Shown here piece after piece: positions 14,924-29,999 of a stretch of 64,000 nucleotides of DNA; positions within the stretch are counted from its first letter, which is position 1; each line of letters opens with the position of its first letter. Under the pieces are notes generated by a model that saw nothing but the letters and a program-made list of their open reading frames with translations, was not told the origin of the DNA and did no database searches. The position numbers were made by a program, and so were the translations under genes. Origin of the DNA: Eudromia elegans. Taxonomy: Eukaryota > Chordata > Aves > Tinamiformes > Tinamidae. The DNA lies in assembly GCA_003342815.1 (NCBI GenBank), contig PTEX01000060.1:2451849-2515848 (forward strand), in the 5' to 3' direction.

Positions 14924-15318
14924 NNNNNNNNNNNNNNNNNNNNNNNNNNNNNNNNNNNNNNNNNNNNNNNNNNNNNNNNNNNNNNNNNNNNNNNNNNNNN
15001 NNNNNNNNNNNNNNNNNNNNNNNNNNNNNNNNNNNNNNNNNNNNNNNNNNNNNNNNNNNNNNNNNNNNNNNNNNNNNNNNNNNNNNNNNNNNNNNNNNNN
15101 NNNNNNNNNNNNNNNNNNNNNNNNNNNNNNNNNNNNNNNNNNNNNNNNNNNNNNNNNNNNNNNNNNNNNNNNNNNNNNNNNNNNNNNNNNNNNNNNNNNN
15201 NNNNNNNNNNNNNNNNNNNNNNNNNNNNNNNNNNNNNNNNNNNNNNNNNNNNNNNNNNNNNNNNNNNNNNNNNNNNNNNNNNNNNNNNNNNNNNNNNNNN
15301 NNNNNNNNNNNNNNNNNN
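14924..15318. other. Assembly gap (395 Ns)
   Basis: A run of N removes the sequence immediately before the visible part of FZD4 exon 1. It hides the FZD4 start codon, the beginning of the signal peptide and probably the transcription start. The flanks are extremely GC-rich, which commonly causes such gaps. Whether 395 is a measured or arbitrary length is unknown. Confidence 0.98.
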
Positions 15319-17540
<2,222 letters not shown>

Positions 17541-18340
17541 GGATGGCGGCGCCCTGGGCTCCCCCACGACGGGTCCCTGTCATGCACAGGGGATGCCCGG
17601 AGGTGCCGGGGCTGCTGAGTGGAGCGAGGTGGATGAGGGACCTCTCTGAGAGGGGGGTAAGGGGGAAAAGCCTTAAAGAATAAGCAACAAACAAGTAATG
17701 CTGCAAATGCAATAGCCATAAAAATGTGCTGCCTGAAATAGGAAAGCCCAGGGAGGCCTTAAAGCTGTGAAGAAAAGCAAATGCATTATCTTTATTTTCT
17801 GAGCAGGACGCATATGCTGGAGTCTGTGGAAGTGGTGGGACTGTAGCCACCCCCGGGGGTGGGATGGGGTTTTCTTTCCCACTTACTGGTGGTGGAAGGG
17901 CAGGCGGGGGCCAGAGCCCCGGGCTGAGCCGAGCTCCTCGTATCCGAAGGTGGAGTTTCCAGGAGCTCGGTTAACTTCACTCCGAGCTGAGCACCGGGAA
18001 GGAAGTTCCCGTGGAGGAATTTGTCTTTCCACCCTGGGAAATCCTATTTCTCCCGTTAGTGTTGCACGCTGCACAGATCCGTTTTGGCCCTGTTTTCGGC
18101 AGAAATTCAGACCGCACAAGGTCCCTGAACTACTGTATGATTTTATCAACATTTCCTATTTTTCTTTTAAAAAAATACCTTTACTCAAGGCCTTTAGCAG
18201 AAGCAGAGGAATAACTGAGAGCTTGGAAGCTGCGTGCTGTTGTGCATCCACCACCATTACCCACCCGCCTCGTCCTGCCCTTTCAGGTGCTCCTGCTGTT
18301 TCCAGCACACTAGGTTATTGCCCTGAGTTTAATAGCTTTA

Positions 18341-18346
18341 AATAAA
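18341..18346 (+). terminator. Proximal polyadenylation signal of FZD4
   Basis: A canonical AATAAA follows an AT-rich stretch 800 bp past the FZD4 stop. It could give a short 3' UTR isoform. Cleavage and use are not shown by the sequence. Confidence 0.4.
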
Positions 18347-20212
18347 GTCTTACATTCAAGTATTCCTTCCTACAGCAGAGAGAGAAAGAGCGTATGGAGG
18401 GTCCCCTCAGAGCAGTGTCAGTCTCCCCTGAGCGAGTTCCTCTGGGTCTCTCTGGAGATCCACGGCACGAGGCAATCAAGTCTTAATGTGTTTCACTCCG
18501 TGCGATGGTATCTCTGCCGACGCCGGGCGAAACGCTCGGCTCCCTGGCAGCCCCGTGTTCACACAGATCACTTGTGTAATTACGTGTGTCGGCTGCAATT
18601 AAAAGAACACGCTCAGCCCGTGACGAGGCGGCAGAGCGGCCGGCCCCGGAGCGACGCTCCCATGGCTCGCTGCCACCTCGGGGGTTTTGCTGGGGTGTAG
18701 ATGTGGACAGAGCAAGAGCAGGCCTTGGTCGACGGGAGCTGGAGGCATTTTCAGCCCTTGTAAAGGGAGCCAAAGACAAGAGATTGAGTGTCTTGAGGGG
18801 TGGCGCGGTTTCATACCCAACGTTGAGTTCTCACAGCCTTTTAGTGGGCCTGTTGTGCTCATGGGGAGCTTGAACCTTGTGTGCGGGGCTCATTTGGCTG
18901 GGAAGAAGCATGGTGGAAATGTCAGTAGTCTCCAAGCACTCGGGAGACGCTGTTTCCACTCTCTGTTCCTTTTGAAGGATCTTTAGTTTTGTCTGAATTT
19001 TTACTTCATTGGTTTGTGTGGACCCCAGTCTGCTGCCAAGTGTCCCCCCGGCGCCCCGACTCGTGTGGCCGTGGGGGCAGCTGAGGCCACGCTGCTTCGT
19101 TGCAGCCCTCGCTCCACGTACAGGTGCCCCACGCGCGTCCCAAGCCGCAGCTCGCTCCAGCTCTGGCCGGGAGCGCTAATCCGTCCCAGAAGCGTGTATT
19201 GTTTCAGTGTCAGTGTTGAAACATGTGCTGGAGCACATTTGGAGAGGAAAAAAACAACCAAACAACCCCTAATTGCAGTCTTTGCGGTTGGGCTCCCTCT
19301 CCAGCGGAGCAAGTGACAACTCGACACGTTCCGCTCGGAGCTGCCTTGGCCGGCTCCGCGTGCCGGCTGGGCCTCCCGGTCCCCTCTGCCGCGTCCCTCG
19401 CCGTCGGAGCCGCGTTGGGGCCCGGTGGCCTTGCGGATGAGGAGCTCTGTGTGCACGAGAGCTGCTGCACGGTGGAGCTTCCCCTGCCGGTACGGGCAGC
19501 TCCACCATGGCTTGCAGCAGGTGAAGGCACCGCGTGAGGCTCCTCTTCCTGCCTCATATGGACCAGGGTGCCACGTTCATCTGGGCGTCCCTCAGTCCCA
19601 AGGGCCTCGATGTTGATTCACATCCCTGGCTGTGACCCTCCAGGCCCTGACGCTGGCAACGCTCGGTCCCGGGTGCCGCCGTGCTGCCCTATGGGGTAGC
19701 TGGGGGTATAAGTGAGCCCTCGGCTCAGTGCTGGCCCGGAGAGGCCCCAGCTGCTCCCACAGGAGTGGTTTTCCCAAGCTCCACATGCCAGCCCGGAGCG
19801 CGGCTGGCGACCGGGAGCGCTCCACGCGCTGCTCCGGCCACTCCACACGCTGTTCCGGGGACCCGTGGGGCGGCGCGTGGCCGCTCCTCGGGCGTTCTCT
19901 CCTCGCAGTGCTCCCAGGAACTGCGAGCCTAAGCACTGCGTGACTGACCCCGGCTCGGAAGCGGAGCCGCTGCGGGTCCGGGAGGAGCGACGTGGGGCGG
20001 CACCTCCCTCGGGGACCCCTGCTCCTCCCTGCCCTGCGGGGCCCGAGCGTCGCTCCTACCTTACACAGCCAGGCCGGCCTCTTCCTCCGAGCTTCTTTAC
20101 GTGGGGGTGTGAGGGAAACATCGCGACTTTGATGTATGTACTGTAAATTTCTAATTTATCACTGTAAAAAAAGAAAAAAACACAAAACTTTGCTATTTAA
20201 TTTTTATATCGA

Positions 20213-20218
20213 AATAAA
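20213..20218 (+). terminator. Distal polyadenylation signal, probable FZD4 end
   Basis: AATAAA sits in an AT-rich tail (about 20130-20225) containing TGTAAAT and poly-A runs. A GT-containing downstream stretch (ctctgtggag) follows, the usual arrangement at a cleavage site. Confidence 0.55.
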
Positions 20219-20684
20219 GTTTTACCCTCTGTGGAGAACTAAGGTGTTCCCGGCAGCCCTCGCGTTTTGGTGACTCTCTCTCACACCGGCCCCATTCCTT
20301 CCTCCCCAGGGCTGCTCCGGAGGGCTGCCCTTGAGGAAGGCTCCTCTTCATCCCTCGTGTGGCAGTGTCTGCCTCCAAATGGGAATCAGCTCTGGGAATT
20401 ACGGTGCAGAGCAATCGTGTAGGTGCTCTAAAGGACCCCAGAACTTTGGGAAAGAGAAATCCTATTCTTAGTGGTTAGCTTGAGCAGAGTTTTCATTTAT
20501 CTCTACATTTCATTACAATTTGGTTTTAATCAAGATCGGTAATGCTCCACTTGGTTTTATTCCCTTTTGACACTTCTTCATCAGTTGTCATGATCATCGT
20601 AAGTGTGTTCTAATAAGGACCTAAATCAGCCTAGCCTGGATAACACCGCGTATGTGCTGTAAAAGAAGAACGAGTCTTCACCCG

Positions 20685-20704
20685 GGTATCGATACCTCGC
20701 GAGG
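20685..20704. promoter_or_regulatory. Two overlapping palindromes with a TCGCGAG core
   Basis: Positions 20685-20696 form a perfect 12-bp palindrome (ggtatcgatacc), and 20695-20704 form a perfect 10-bp palindrome (cctcgcgagg) sharing two bases with it. The second resembles the TCTCGCGAGA promoter element. It sits in AT-rich surroundings rather than in a CpG island. Confidence 0.35.
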
Positions 20705-21206
20705 TTCTGAGAGCAGCAGCTAAACCTGGTAATTAGCGCGATTTGCTCACGCCGCTGAGATTAATGAGATCTCTGACTTGAAACTTGTAATTTGCAGTCT
20801 CTAATATAGCTGCAGTTAAACACAACAAACATCAAAGAGAAGAGGTCCCAGGGGAGGGAGAGGGATCTCCAGAGCTGCTGACGCTGACCGAGAGCCTCCG
20901 ATGTGATGTGCGAGATGTTGTTGTCCACCCCAGGCCTCTCTGATGTCCTTCTGCCCTTACACAAGTCACCCCAGATCCGGGGTCGTGGATGTAACCTGTG
21001 ACCAACAGTGGGCTGCTCTAGTTGCTCCAGCCTGGGGTCAACCCGCATGAACTGCTACAGTGACCCATCAGCCCAGGTTCGGCTACAGAGAGGAGAAAAA
21101 CTTACCTTTATAAGGACTTTTTAATGTGGTTTTCCTGTTTTATGGTTTTGTTTGTTTGTTTTGTTTTGTTTTTTTCTTGTTCTGCAGAAGCTCTTTAAAG
21201 ACAGAG

Positions 21207-21255
21207 TCAATGTTAGGGAGTTGGTGACCAATCAATGTTAGGGAGTTGGTGGCCA
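21207..21255. repeat. 25-bp tandem duplication
   Basis: The unit tcaatgttagggagttggtg occurs twice, starting at 21207 and 21232, almost identical through the following cca. A recent local duplication. Confidence 0.85.
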
Positions 21256-22671
21256 CGGAGACTTGAATTCTGCTGCCAAACCCCAGAAACGGCCCAGGCC
21301 CCGCTCATGGGGAAGGGCTGTGTCGTGAGGCACCGGCGCCAGCAGGGGAGTTTCCACCACACCCCCTCCACCCTGGCTCCTTCTCCCATTATTGCGCTGC
21401 CGTTCGTCTCGTCCTTAGCTCCTTGTTGGTGCAGCTCTTTGTGGGGCTGAGCTGTAACGCAGATCAGCTAAAAGATCTGGGTTAGAAACAACCTTCAGGG
21501 TTGTGCTTGGTTTCGTTTTGAAGGGTGTTTTAAGCTCGCTCTTGGTTGCCGATGATCTGATGGATGCGGCAGCCCCACAAGCAGTTGCACTGGGCACATG
21601 AGGCTGTTTGAGCTGCTGGGACAGCCTTAAGTTGCATCCCAAGGCCAGTGTCCCGACTCGCTGATCCCACGAGTTTCCCCCACCGCCCCTAAACCCAGAC
21701 AGGTCCAGGAGCAAGCAGGGAGGAGCCGTGGCCACCAAGGGTGGTCCAGCACCCGTGGCCAATGCTGAAGGATCACAAACCCTTTGGCAAGGCGAGCTGT
21801 ACAGTCTCGGCAGGCCAGGCTTAGCCTTGGGCTGTGCACCCGCAGGCGACATCCTCCTCACACCTCCTGCCATCCAGGGCATCGCGGCGACGGGGCCGCT
21901 CCTGGCGGTGCCGTGCAGCAGAGCCCCTGTCGTTGCCCATTCCTGCAGCTGGGATTTCTGGCTGGAGGTGCCCCGGATCCCAGCAAGCTCCAGCTGCTGC
22001 AGCAGCTCGTGGCTGTTAATTGCCAGATGTTTTGATTTACGCACTGGGAACAGCCTGCCAACAGGGGCGGGCGGCAGCGGAGGGGGAACCGTCCGACACC
22101 GCGTCGCTGGGACTCTGCTCTGTTTGTGCAGGTCTGGGAGCGTGGAGGCCGTCGCATTTCGGGTAGGAGGTGCAACACCAGAGGAGCAGCTTAAATCCCA
22201 CACAGAAACATTGCTGCTCTGAGCGGTTCACTGCGATTCACAGCTCTTGATTTTGTCCCTCGCTGGTTTGCTTGCCAAAAGCGAAGGAGCTGATCAAGTA
22301 GGTGCATTTCAGAGGGACAAAGAGAGGGAGATCTAACTTCATGTTTTCGATGTTTTAATCACCAGCTTAAAAGTTACAAAAAAATCCCCCGTGGCTTGTT
22401 GGTGAACGGGTGCAATCCCGATTCCATCTTGCATTCGCACCGGTTCCGAGCGAGCTCTCTGACCGTCGGGCCCGTCGGAGCAGACGCAGAGCAGGGCCCG
22501 CGGCCCCTGCGGTTCGCACGGAGCCGCCGCTGCTCCGGCCTCACGCGGTGACAGTGACGGAGCCCGCGGCAGGACTCGGGAACCGCGTTCGGCCTCTCCA
22601 GGTCTTGCTGCGTTCGCGGCCCGTCGCCCTGCAGCGAGCACGGGGGGACACCTAGCGGCTGGTGGCAGCCC

Positions 22672-22920
22672 TGGTCCCAGCCACGTCCTGCTCCAGGTCC
22701 CAGCACCAGGTCCCGGCTCCACATCCCATGTCCAGGTCCCAGCCCCAGCCAAAGTTCCAGGCTCACCTCCAGGCCCCAGCTCCCAGTTCCAGGTCCCAAA
22801 GCCAACTCCATGTCCAAATTTCTCCTCCCAGTCCCATGTCCCAGCCTCAGCTCCAGGTCCCAACTCGAGTCCCAACCCAGGTCCAGACCCCAATCCCAAA
22901 ATACAGCCTGAACTCCCAGC
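22672..22920. repeat. Degenerate CCAGGTCCCAG minisatellite
   Basis: About 250 bp made of imperfect units of roughly 12-18 bp related to ctccaggtcccagc. On the minus strand it reads as a low-complexity Gly/Leu/Trp-rich frame, which is a by-product of the repeat and not a gene. Confidence 0.75.
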
Positions 22921-23522
22921 CCTAGGGCCTCAGCTCCTTCCAGGGCCAGGCCAGACGGAGCAGAAGGGGATGTCTCCATCCCGAGGTGGGCATCATTCCC
23001 TCTGCTGCCGTTGGCAGCGCTGGGAAGAGGCTGGCAGGCCCAGGCAGAGTACAGACAGAATCAAAGGAAACCACAGGGAACTCGCAGCCTCCTCAGGTAA
23101 GGCCTGGAGATGGGAAAGAGCTCTCAGGGGAAGAGGGGATGTGTATGTAATATCCAGACTCAGTTACACGGGCCCCTGCTCATGAAAATATGGCGAACAG
23201 TAACACCGTTCCCCCCAAAAACTATCGTGTTTCTACAGCCATGGCCAGACCAGAGCCAAAAGAGGTAAAGAGCCATCCCCGTATCCCTAGAGAACGGATT
23301 TATAACTGAAGGAGGGAAAGGGGCAGACCTCGTCCTGAAGCACTAGTAACTCATCCAGAGGATGAGACAAAGATGTCTCAGTTTGTCATGGAGCAACCTG
23401 CGTGGTCCTTCCCGTTCAGGTGGTGCTGAGAGTGGTTCCCACACCTGAGCGGACGCTTCAGGATGCACCACACGGAGCCTCATCCCTTCCTCCCTCCCTG
23501 CCCTTTCTTCAAAGTACTGGGC

Positions 23523-23524
23523 TT

Positions 23525-23607
<83 letters not shown>

Positions 23608-23611
23608 TTTT
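23523..23611. repeat. (TTTA)n microsatellite, about 22 units
   Basis: An essentially uninterrupted TTTA tetranucleotide array of about 88 bp. It is the longest perfect simple repeat in the window and probably length-polymorphic. Confidence 0.95.
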
Positions 23612-26600
23612 GCAAGGAGGGGTGAGGGGAGTGTAAAACGATTGATGTGAAAGGGCTCACGTTTCTAAAAGGCTGCCCCCGGAGTAACTCAGCTTTGAGT
23701 GTTCTGTTTCCCCTCTGCCCACAGCAGGCTCCTACTAACCTCCTAGCAGCGGAAGGAAGACCAAAGGTTTGTGGGTCAGTTGACCAAAGAGAGATACAGA
23801 GCAGGGCAATCCAGAGGCAATTCCCCATTTGGATACATTCATAGCAAAACTAGAAAACACGATTTCTGGCCCCATTCCTTCCCGGGCTCATCTCTACCCG
23901 TTTCAGGACTGAAAGGGATTTTATCTCACAGGTTGCAGAGCAGGTACCGCTCCCAAGTGCTTGGCCCAGCTGAAGGGTCAGTCGTTGCCTGCAGAGGGGC
24001 AAGTCCAACACTGAGAGCACCAGATTTCCAATAAATGCAGCCGTTTACAAAGGGCAGGTCTCTCCACAGCTGGAATCTCTGGTTCTTCCTCAAAGTGCTC
24101 TGATCCCAGCCCTACGTGAACAGGACACTTAGAGCTGATGTTCGAAAACAACAGGACTAACATTTTGGCTAAATGGGAGGGCTGTTTGGAGGCATTTGCC
24201 AGTTTTCAGCTACAAAACCAGGTTCCTGACTAATATTTTAAGCTGCCTCCCATCGTCTGGAGGTGAATGAAAGTGGTGCTGGCTGTGAGGACCGTGTAAC
24301 ACATTTTATCTGTGGAGATAAAGTGTTTATGTGTGAAGGTAATGTATTTGTGGAGGTGATTTGTGGAGGTAGTTTGTCTGATGAATGAAGAGAAAAAGCA
24401 ATAACCTTCCTTCTTGTGTGGATTCTGTAATCACTGACTTGACCATCAGGATTAGTTGTGATTCATCCTATAAATTAAATCTCTTGCAAGTTAAATCCCC
24501 TGAGGGCTAGGCTTGGTTCTGGCAGCTCTACCTGCAATTCAGCAGCATCCCAGGAATCTGGATTTATTCTCATGCTCATGACGGAAGAATCTGACTCAGT
24601 GTGCATTTTATTAATTAAAAAAATAAGAGAAGAGGCAATTAAAAAACAGTTACACCAAACTCTCAGGGGTGAGGACTGATGAGGAAAGGACTGAAAGGGG
24701 AATTTGCCTTGCACTCATGTAGCGACACCACGAAAATTCTATTTCTTCTTGAAATGGCAAGGTAGGAGGACAGATAAAAACTCATTTCTATCATGCCACT
24801 AAAAATCAGAATATTTGAAAAATAATTATTCCACATCTTGTGAATGTAACTTTAGCTGACTGGATATCTCACCAACTTCACCAAATAATACATCGCCACA
24901 GGAAAAAAAAAAGGTATCTTCAAAAAGATTGATTTTGACTCTTAATTCAAAGCATTTTGGGCTGAATTTTGTGGGAACGAATTGATTACTTCCAAAATAT
25001 TGACTCTGATCTGGAGTGTTTGTTCAGCAACCAGCCCCAGAGCACTCCGAAATCCCGGCAGTTTTATTGACTCCCCTGGCGGATGCCAGAGCAGCGAGAA
25101 GGGGAAGGCTTCAATAAATCATCTCTGACATCAACCTTGCACAAACAAATTCCCACAAGCGTTTGTGCTGGTTCTGCTACCAATGCTTGGGCAAACACTG
25201 CAGCACAGAACTCACACCGCTATCTTTCCGTCACTAGTTTTGCAAACACAAAAGTTCCTCAGAGGGATTTCCAGGAAAAGTCAATGAGAGAAGCACAGAT
25301 GAAGCAAAACACACTCTGTTTGTTCAATCCACTGTGAGGATGTCACTAGCAAATAAACACGAATGATTCATAGCAGACGTTGGTTTTGGTAAAGAAAAAA
25401 AGAACGTATGACTTGGATTAAGTAATAAAATATAATTTTATTTCTGTAAACAAGTAGAATATTCCAAATATCTGGCATCTGACATCTGCATGCTTTTGTA
25501 TGAACTATTTTTAGTATAATCTCCATCTATTTTTAAAAATTTACCCCACTGTTTATTGTTCATCATGTTGTCAAAACTGATGTGATTAAGAGGGTATAGA
25601 TCAGACTTCCTTCATCCTTGACTATGAGCAATGGCTGGATAAAGAAACCTCTGTTTTCAAGGACAGTAAGTTGGCAAGTACCATCTATGGATTACACCCA
25701 TGTGCTTATATTCATGTTAATTAACATGGGTTAACTTAGAAGTTCTCCTAATTACAGCCTTGCTGGTGAGCAAGGTGACTGGGCCAGGCAGTCCATGCAC
25801 CCGTCTGCTGAGGAGGTGTCCAGGGACGAGGATGTGACATCATTGCCCCACATGGTTCTGCTCGCGTGAGGACATGGTCACCCGCCTGCTGGCCCACTCT
25901 GCCCATGGACCCAGATGGGTGCCCTAAGGCAGCAAGAGCCCTTGTCTAGGTGAAGGAAGAACCTCCCAGGCTGGGCTGTCCATCTGCTATTCCCAACACT
26001 GCTAAACACCATTCGGACCAACCTGGGATTGACTTTTCTGCCAAATATACCTCAGAGCCAGAGAAATCTTTGTTCCTCTCTAACCTGCCCCACAAACACC
26101 AGTCCCTCTGAGGGGGAGAGAAGGTCTCTAACCTCAGCAGAGGCCGGTAAGGACAAACAGACATTAATAAAACACCAGTTTCCTGACTACTCCCGTAGCT
26201 TCTGCCACATGCTAAGACCCTCATCAATGGGTTGGTTCAATGATTTCAGGCGTCCTCTTCCTACAGAGATAAATAACATTCTGCCTTTGACAAATTAACA
26301 GGAAACTGCCCTGCTGCTTTTGAGCAGGTGGTTCTTTCCACATCACAGCCCTCCGAATCCCTTGGAAACACATTATTTTCACTTGGCAGAAAGGAGAAAA
26401 CAATGGAACGAAACGTGAGAACCTGGCATGTGGGCCTGACACAGCACCCTGCCCGCCAGCCCGCGGCGGCTGCTCGTGCCCTCGGTCCGCTGCGGGGGCA
26501 GGGAAGGGAAGGCTTTTCCCCTCTGGCAGACACCAGTCTGGAGAAAACGACGCCTCTGAGTCCACATCCATGGCTGGGCTGTGGCTCGGGGAGCTCAACC

Positions 26601-27592
26601 CAGGCTGCCCTGTGCTGTCCCACCATTCCTGGTGGGATTGCCTCTGAAGAAAAGTCTCTGGCTCTGACAGTGACAGAAATCTCCAAGTTATGCTCTGGAA
26701 ACTGAGCTTTACTGGGATGACAGAGCTAAACAAGATGTTCAGGCACTGCTTCTGCCTCTGAGGCTCTTTGCCCCAACTCCCAAGTCAATCTTCTTGTCAC
26801 TCTGTTGAAACCAAGTTTACTTATCCAATCAAAAGTGAAATAGTTGCAGCTTTGATAAAGGGCTTGTTGTGTCACCTGCACAAGGGACTTGCTGACAAGC
26901 TGTCACCCTCACAAGCAACACAGTTTTGGATGTTGCTACTCTAGAAATTTCTATGTCTGTCAAGAGAAGGTATTGAAATCACAACACCAGAGACATGGAG
27001 AGTCAAAGTAAGAATCCTTAAACCATCACAGCTAAGCTCCTAAAGACATAACTTACATCTGAAAATGGAGGACTACATCTTTGTGCTTTACTTTTATCAA
27101 GCTCTCTGGCGTGCTTCTCTCCTGCCAGTACTCAACATGTATCCCAGGCCAAATTTTGCCTCCCCTTTCCCTATCTACTCAGGCCTTGTAAATGTTTCAC
27201 CAAATGAACTCGGATTCTGCCATATATTTACAAAGGTTTGTGACCTTTCACGGCAGCCGATCATTCCCCATGGCCTAACTTGTGTCTCTACCCTCTCAGG
27301 TCCTTCATCAGCCATCTTCTGCCTGCAAATGATTTACCCAGCTCTTGCAGGGGACGCCAGTGTCTCCTGGGACACACATGGCTCACACAGCGCTGATTTT
27401 ATGGTGTCTCACTCAGATCTCTGCCCTGAGTCACCCGAGAGCTGGTTCTCCATCTTCAGTGCAGAGGTTGCTGGTTGCACTAGAAAGGTTCTGGACATGA
27501 ACTGTAGTAAATATAAGCATGAGGTGGCTAGTAGCTCATTTGGTGGAGGAACATGGGTCACTGGAGGGTAGTTCTGTGATCATGCCTTAGAG

Positions 27593-27623
27593 ATATATAT
27601 ATATCTGTGTGTGTGTGTGTGTG
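27593..27623. repeat. (TA)n(TG)n microsatellite
   Basis: A short TA run followed by about nine TG dinucleotides. Confidence 0.85.
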
Positions 27624-29999
27624 CAGTCACAGTATCTATATGCAGTATTAATCTTTTGATGCAGTTTTTATAAGTTAGTATTAGCGACTCAGGGGAACTT
27701 TGGCTCTACCTCACATCAGTAAGTTTATCATCAGCACGGTCTCAAATGTTCCAACAATTTTGAAAGTGAACTAACAAAAAAGAAATCAAGGATTATAATT
27801 AAAAGTTAAGATTTTAGTCTAAATATTTAATACATTTAATTAAGAGAAGTTAAAGAAAAAAGTATATTGGAAATAGGCCTCTCAAAAAGCGCTGTTCGCC
27901 CTGGGCAGACAGTCTTCTCTTCGTGCACTGAAGGTTTGCAGCTGTTCAGGACAGCTGTCATCACCGAGGCCGGAGCAGGATCTCCAAAGCACCTGCGCCT
28001 AAAGCAGGGGTTTAAATGTGACTCTGGAGGCCTGGGAACTAAGAGTTAGATGCTGCAGTTCTCAGCACTGCTGCAAGCCTCATCTTAGGCTGGTTTTTAA
28101 GGAGCAGTATGAGGTGATCAACGAGAACACCTACTATAGTGAAGGTTTGAATGTAAGAATTCATATCTTAGGAGATGAATCAAGACTAAAGGTTCATCTT
28201 GCTGCTGGCACAATTAGGATAACAAGGAGGATGAGCCTTGGAAAAGCCAAGCCCTAAGATAAGCAAATAAAGCTTTGTCTGATCAACAAAACGCTTCGCC
28301 AGTAGAAGTCGGTACAGCCACAGGCCTGAACCACGGTGTAAGGTGCAGGTCATTGCCCAGCACAGCCACAGGTGGCCTGAGGAGACTTGAAAGTGTCCAG
28401 CCAAGCTCGCTTGCTTAGACAGTGTTTGAGCATGTGGCTTTTGAGCTCCTTGTTGTTATATGCGACCTGAAAGCCACAGGTGATTTCACATGCGGAGACA
28501 AATCTGAATTTCAAAAGTAGACCAAGTAACTATCACTATCTAAATTAACTTAAAACGGAGAGGTCCCATTTTGGTGTGTTTGCAGCACACCTGGTTCAAG
28601 GAGGCCAAAGCCAGGTTCCTCCAGAGCAAAACCCGACGGTGTTGAGCGTGGTGGACAAGAGCATCCTCTGAGCAGAGGAAAATCTTCCTTAAATACATGG
28701 AAAACCTGTGGAAACACTTTCTGAAGCTCCCGGGGGTGGTCTTGTAGAAAACTCAGGGCCGTTTTCTGTGTCGGGTGGTAACTGAAGGCCTTGCAAGGGA
28801 GTTTCCAAGAGCGGGAGAGCAGCTCTCTGCTGCCCTGGACCTCGTGTGTGCGACCACTAGGTGTCACGGTCACCCCACAGAAGTCACCGTGTCCAAGCGC
28901 TCCGGAGAAGCGAGATGGTCTCGTTAGCTGGATCGTCATGGTAAAACTGGATAAAAGAGGCAAAAATAGCGCGTGGTTCTATCCCGCCTCCACGGAAGGG
29001 GGAGCGGAGACCGGTGGACATCCCAGGGCTGCAGCACGATCTCCTCGGCACAGGACACCGCTGTCAAATGGATCTATAAGGTGAAGTGTCTCCTCAGACA
29101 GGTCCTGCATTCCCTGCGTGTTTCTGTTTGCAATCCCTGCAAATGCTCCATTAAAAGATACTATTTCTTTGGCGTGTCTGACCAGAACTGTGTCTGGTAT
29201 TCCAGGCAAAGTCTCACACGTGCCTCCTCCTATGGCAGCACTAAGGCTCTCAGCCCTCTGTCCTTTCTGCAGCATGTTTTCCCAGAATGAGTTTCCTCAG
29301 CTGTTTTTTCCTCTCTGCTTTCTCACAAAAGGCAGAGAAGCAAATACTTCACATTCTGTAATTTCCACCCAAACCATAAATCAGGTGTTTCAGAGAAACT
29401 GGACTGCTTTCCTCCTAGTCCTAAACGAGAGGTTTGGTTGATCCTTTCTTTTTTCCTGCTGTGTTCCTCACTAAGTGTTCCGAGAGGTCTGTAATGGAGA
29501 TTTTACAGTTATGCTGTAAGAAAAGACACGTTTGAGCATTTTCTTCTCTTTCTCTCAAGCACCCACATCCTTGATAATGGGCATCCCCCAGGCCTCCCAT
29601 CCTCTTCTAGCAGAGAACAAATACCTGCAGCCAGCCCCCCTATTTACCACCCATGCCCAGAGTTAGGTTTGCTCTCACAGGGAGGCTGTGTGGACCACTT
29701 GGTCCCCAATGTGATCTACTTAATTATTACGGTCTTCTGTGGGTCTGTTTTCAAGCCAGCATGTGGGAAACCTCCAAGAGCTCCCAGCAATGTAAATTAA
29801 GAATAATTGGGCTATCCAGTGAACGGCTTTGAAAAGATGCTCCTGCAGTGTATGTCCAGAGCTGTTAACACATCAGCTGCAGGGCATCAGACTCTCCAAA
29901 AAAGGGTTTAGGAGGGACTAATCCCTTTGGTGGCAGAACGCTGGTGGCCTTTGACAGAGCTGTGTTGTGGGTGCATTTAGCCCCTGTTGTCTGAGGGCA

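Larger units (their letters stand above)
17541..20235 (+). other. FZD4 3' untranslated region (inferred extent)
   Basis: After the stop codon there is no further recognisable frame. Two plus-strand AATAAA signals occur before the next featureless DNA. The more distal one ends an AT-rich tail that looks like a normal mRNA terminus, giving a 3' UTR of about 2.7 kb. Part of it (about 19000-20100) is unexpectedly GC-rich. The assignment of the distal end to FZD4 rather than to another transcript is an inference. Confidence 0.5.
20236..23520. other. Intergenic DNA downstream of FZD4
   Basis: No supported gene. It holds a possible regulatory patch near 20440-20780, a short direct repeat, a GC-rich stretch with a long minus-strand ORF (21415-22203) that resembles no protein I know, and an imperfect minisatellite at 22672-22920. 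Confidence 0.5.

Noticed and set aside
19712-20146. 144-codon plus-strand ORF in the distal FZD4 3' UTR
   Set aside because: Low-complexity Pro/Ala/Arg content in a GC-rich stretch, with no start context or homology that I recognise.
22339-22979. Gly/Leu/Trp-rich minus-strand ORFs
   Set aside because: They are translations of the degenerate minisatellite at 22672-22920.
27065-27571. 168-codon plus-strand ORF
   Set aside because: No recognisable motif, average composition, and a length that chance produces about once or twice in 64 kb over six frames.
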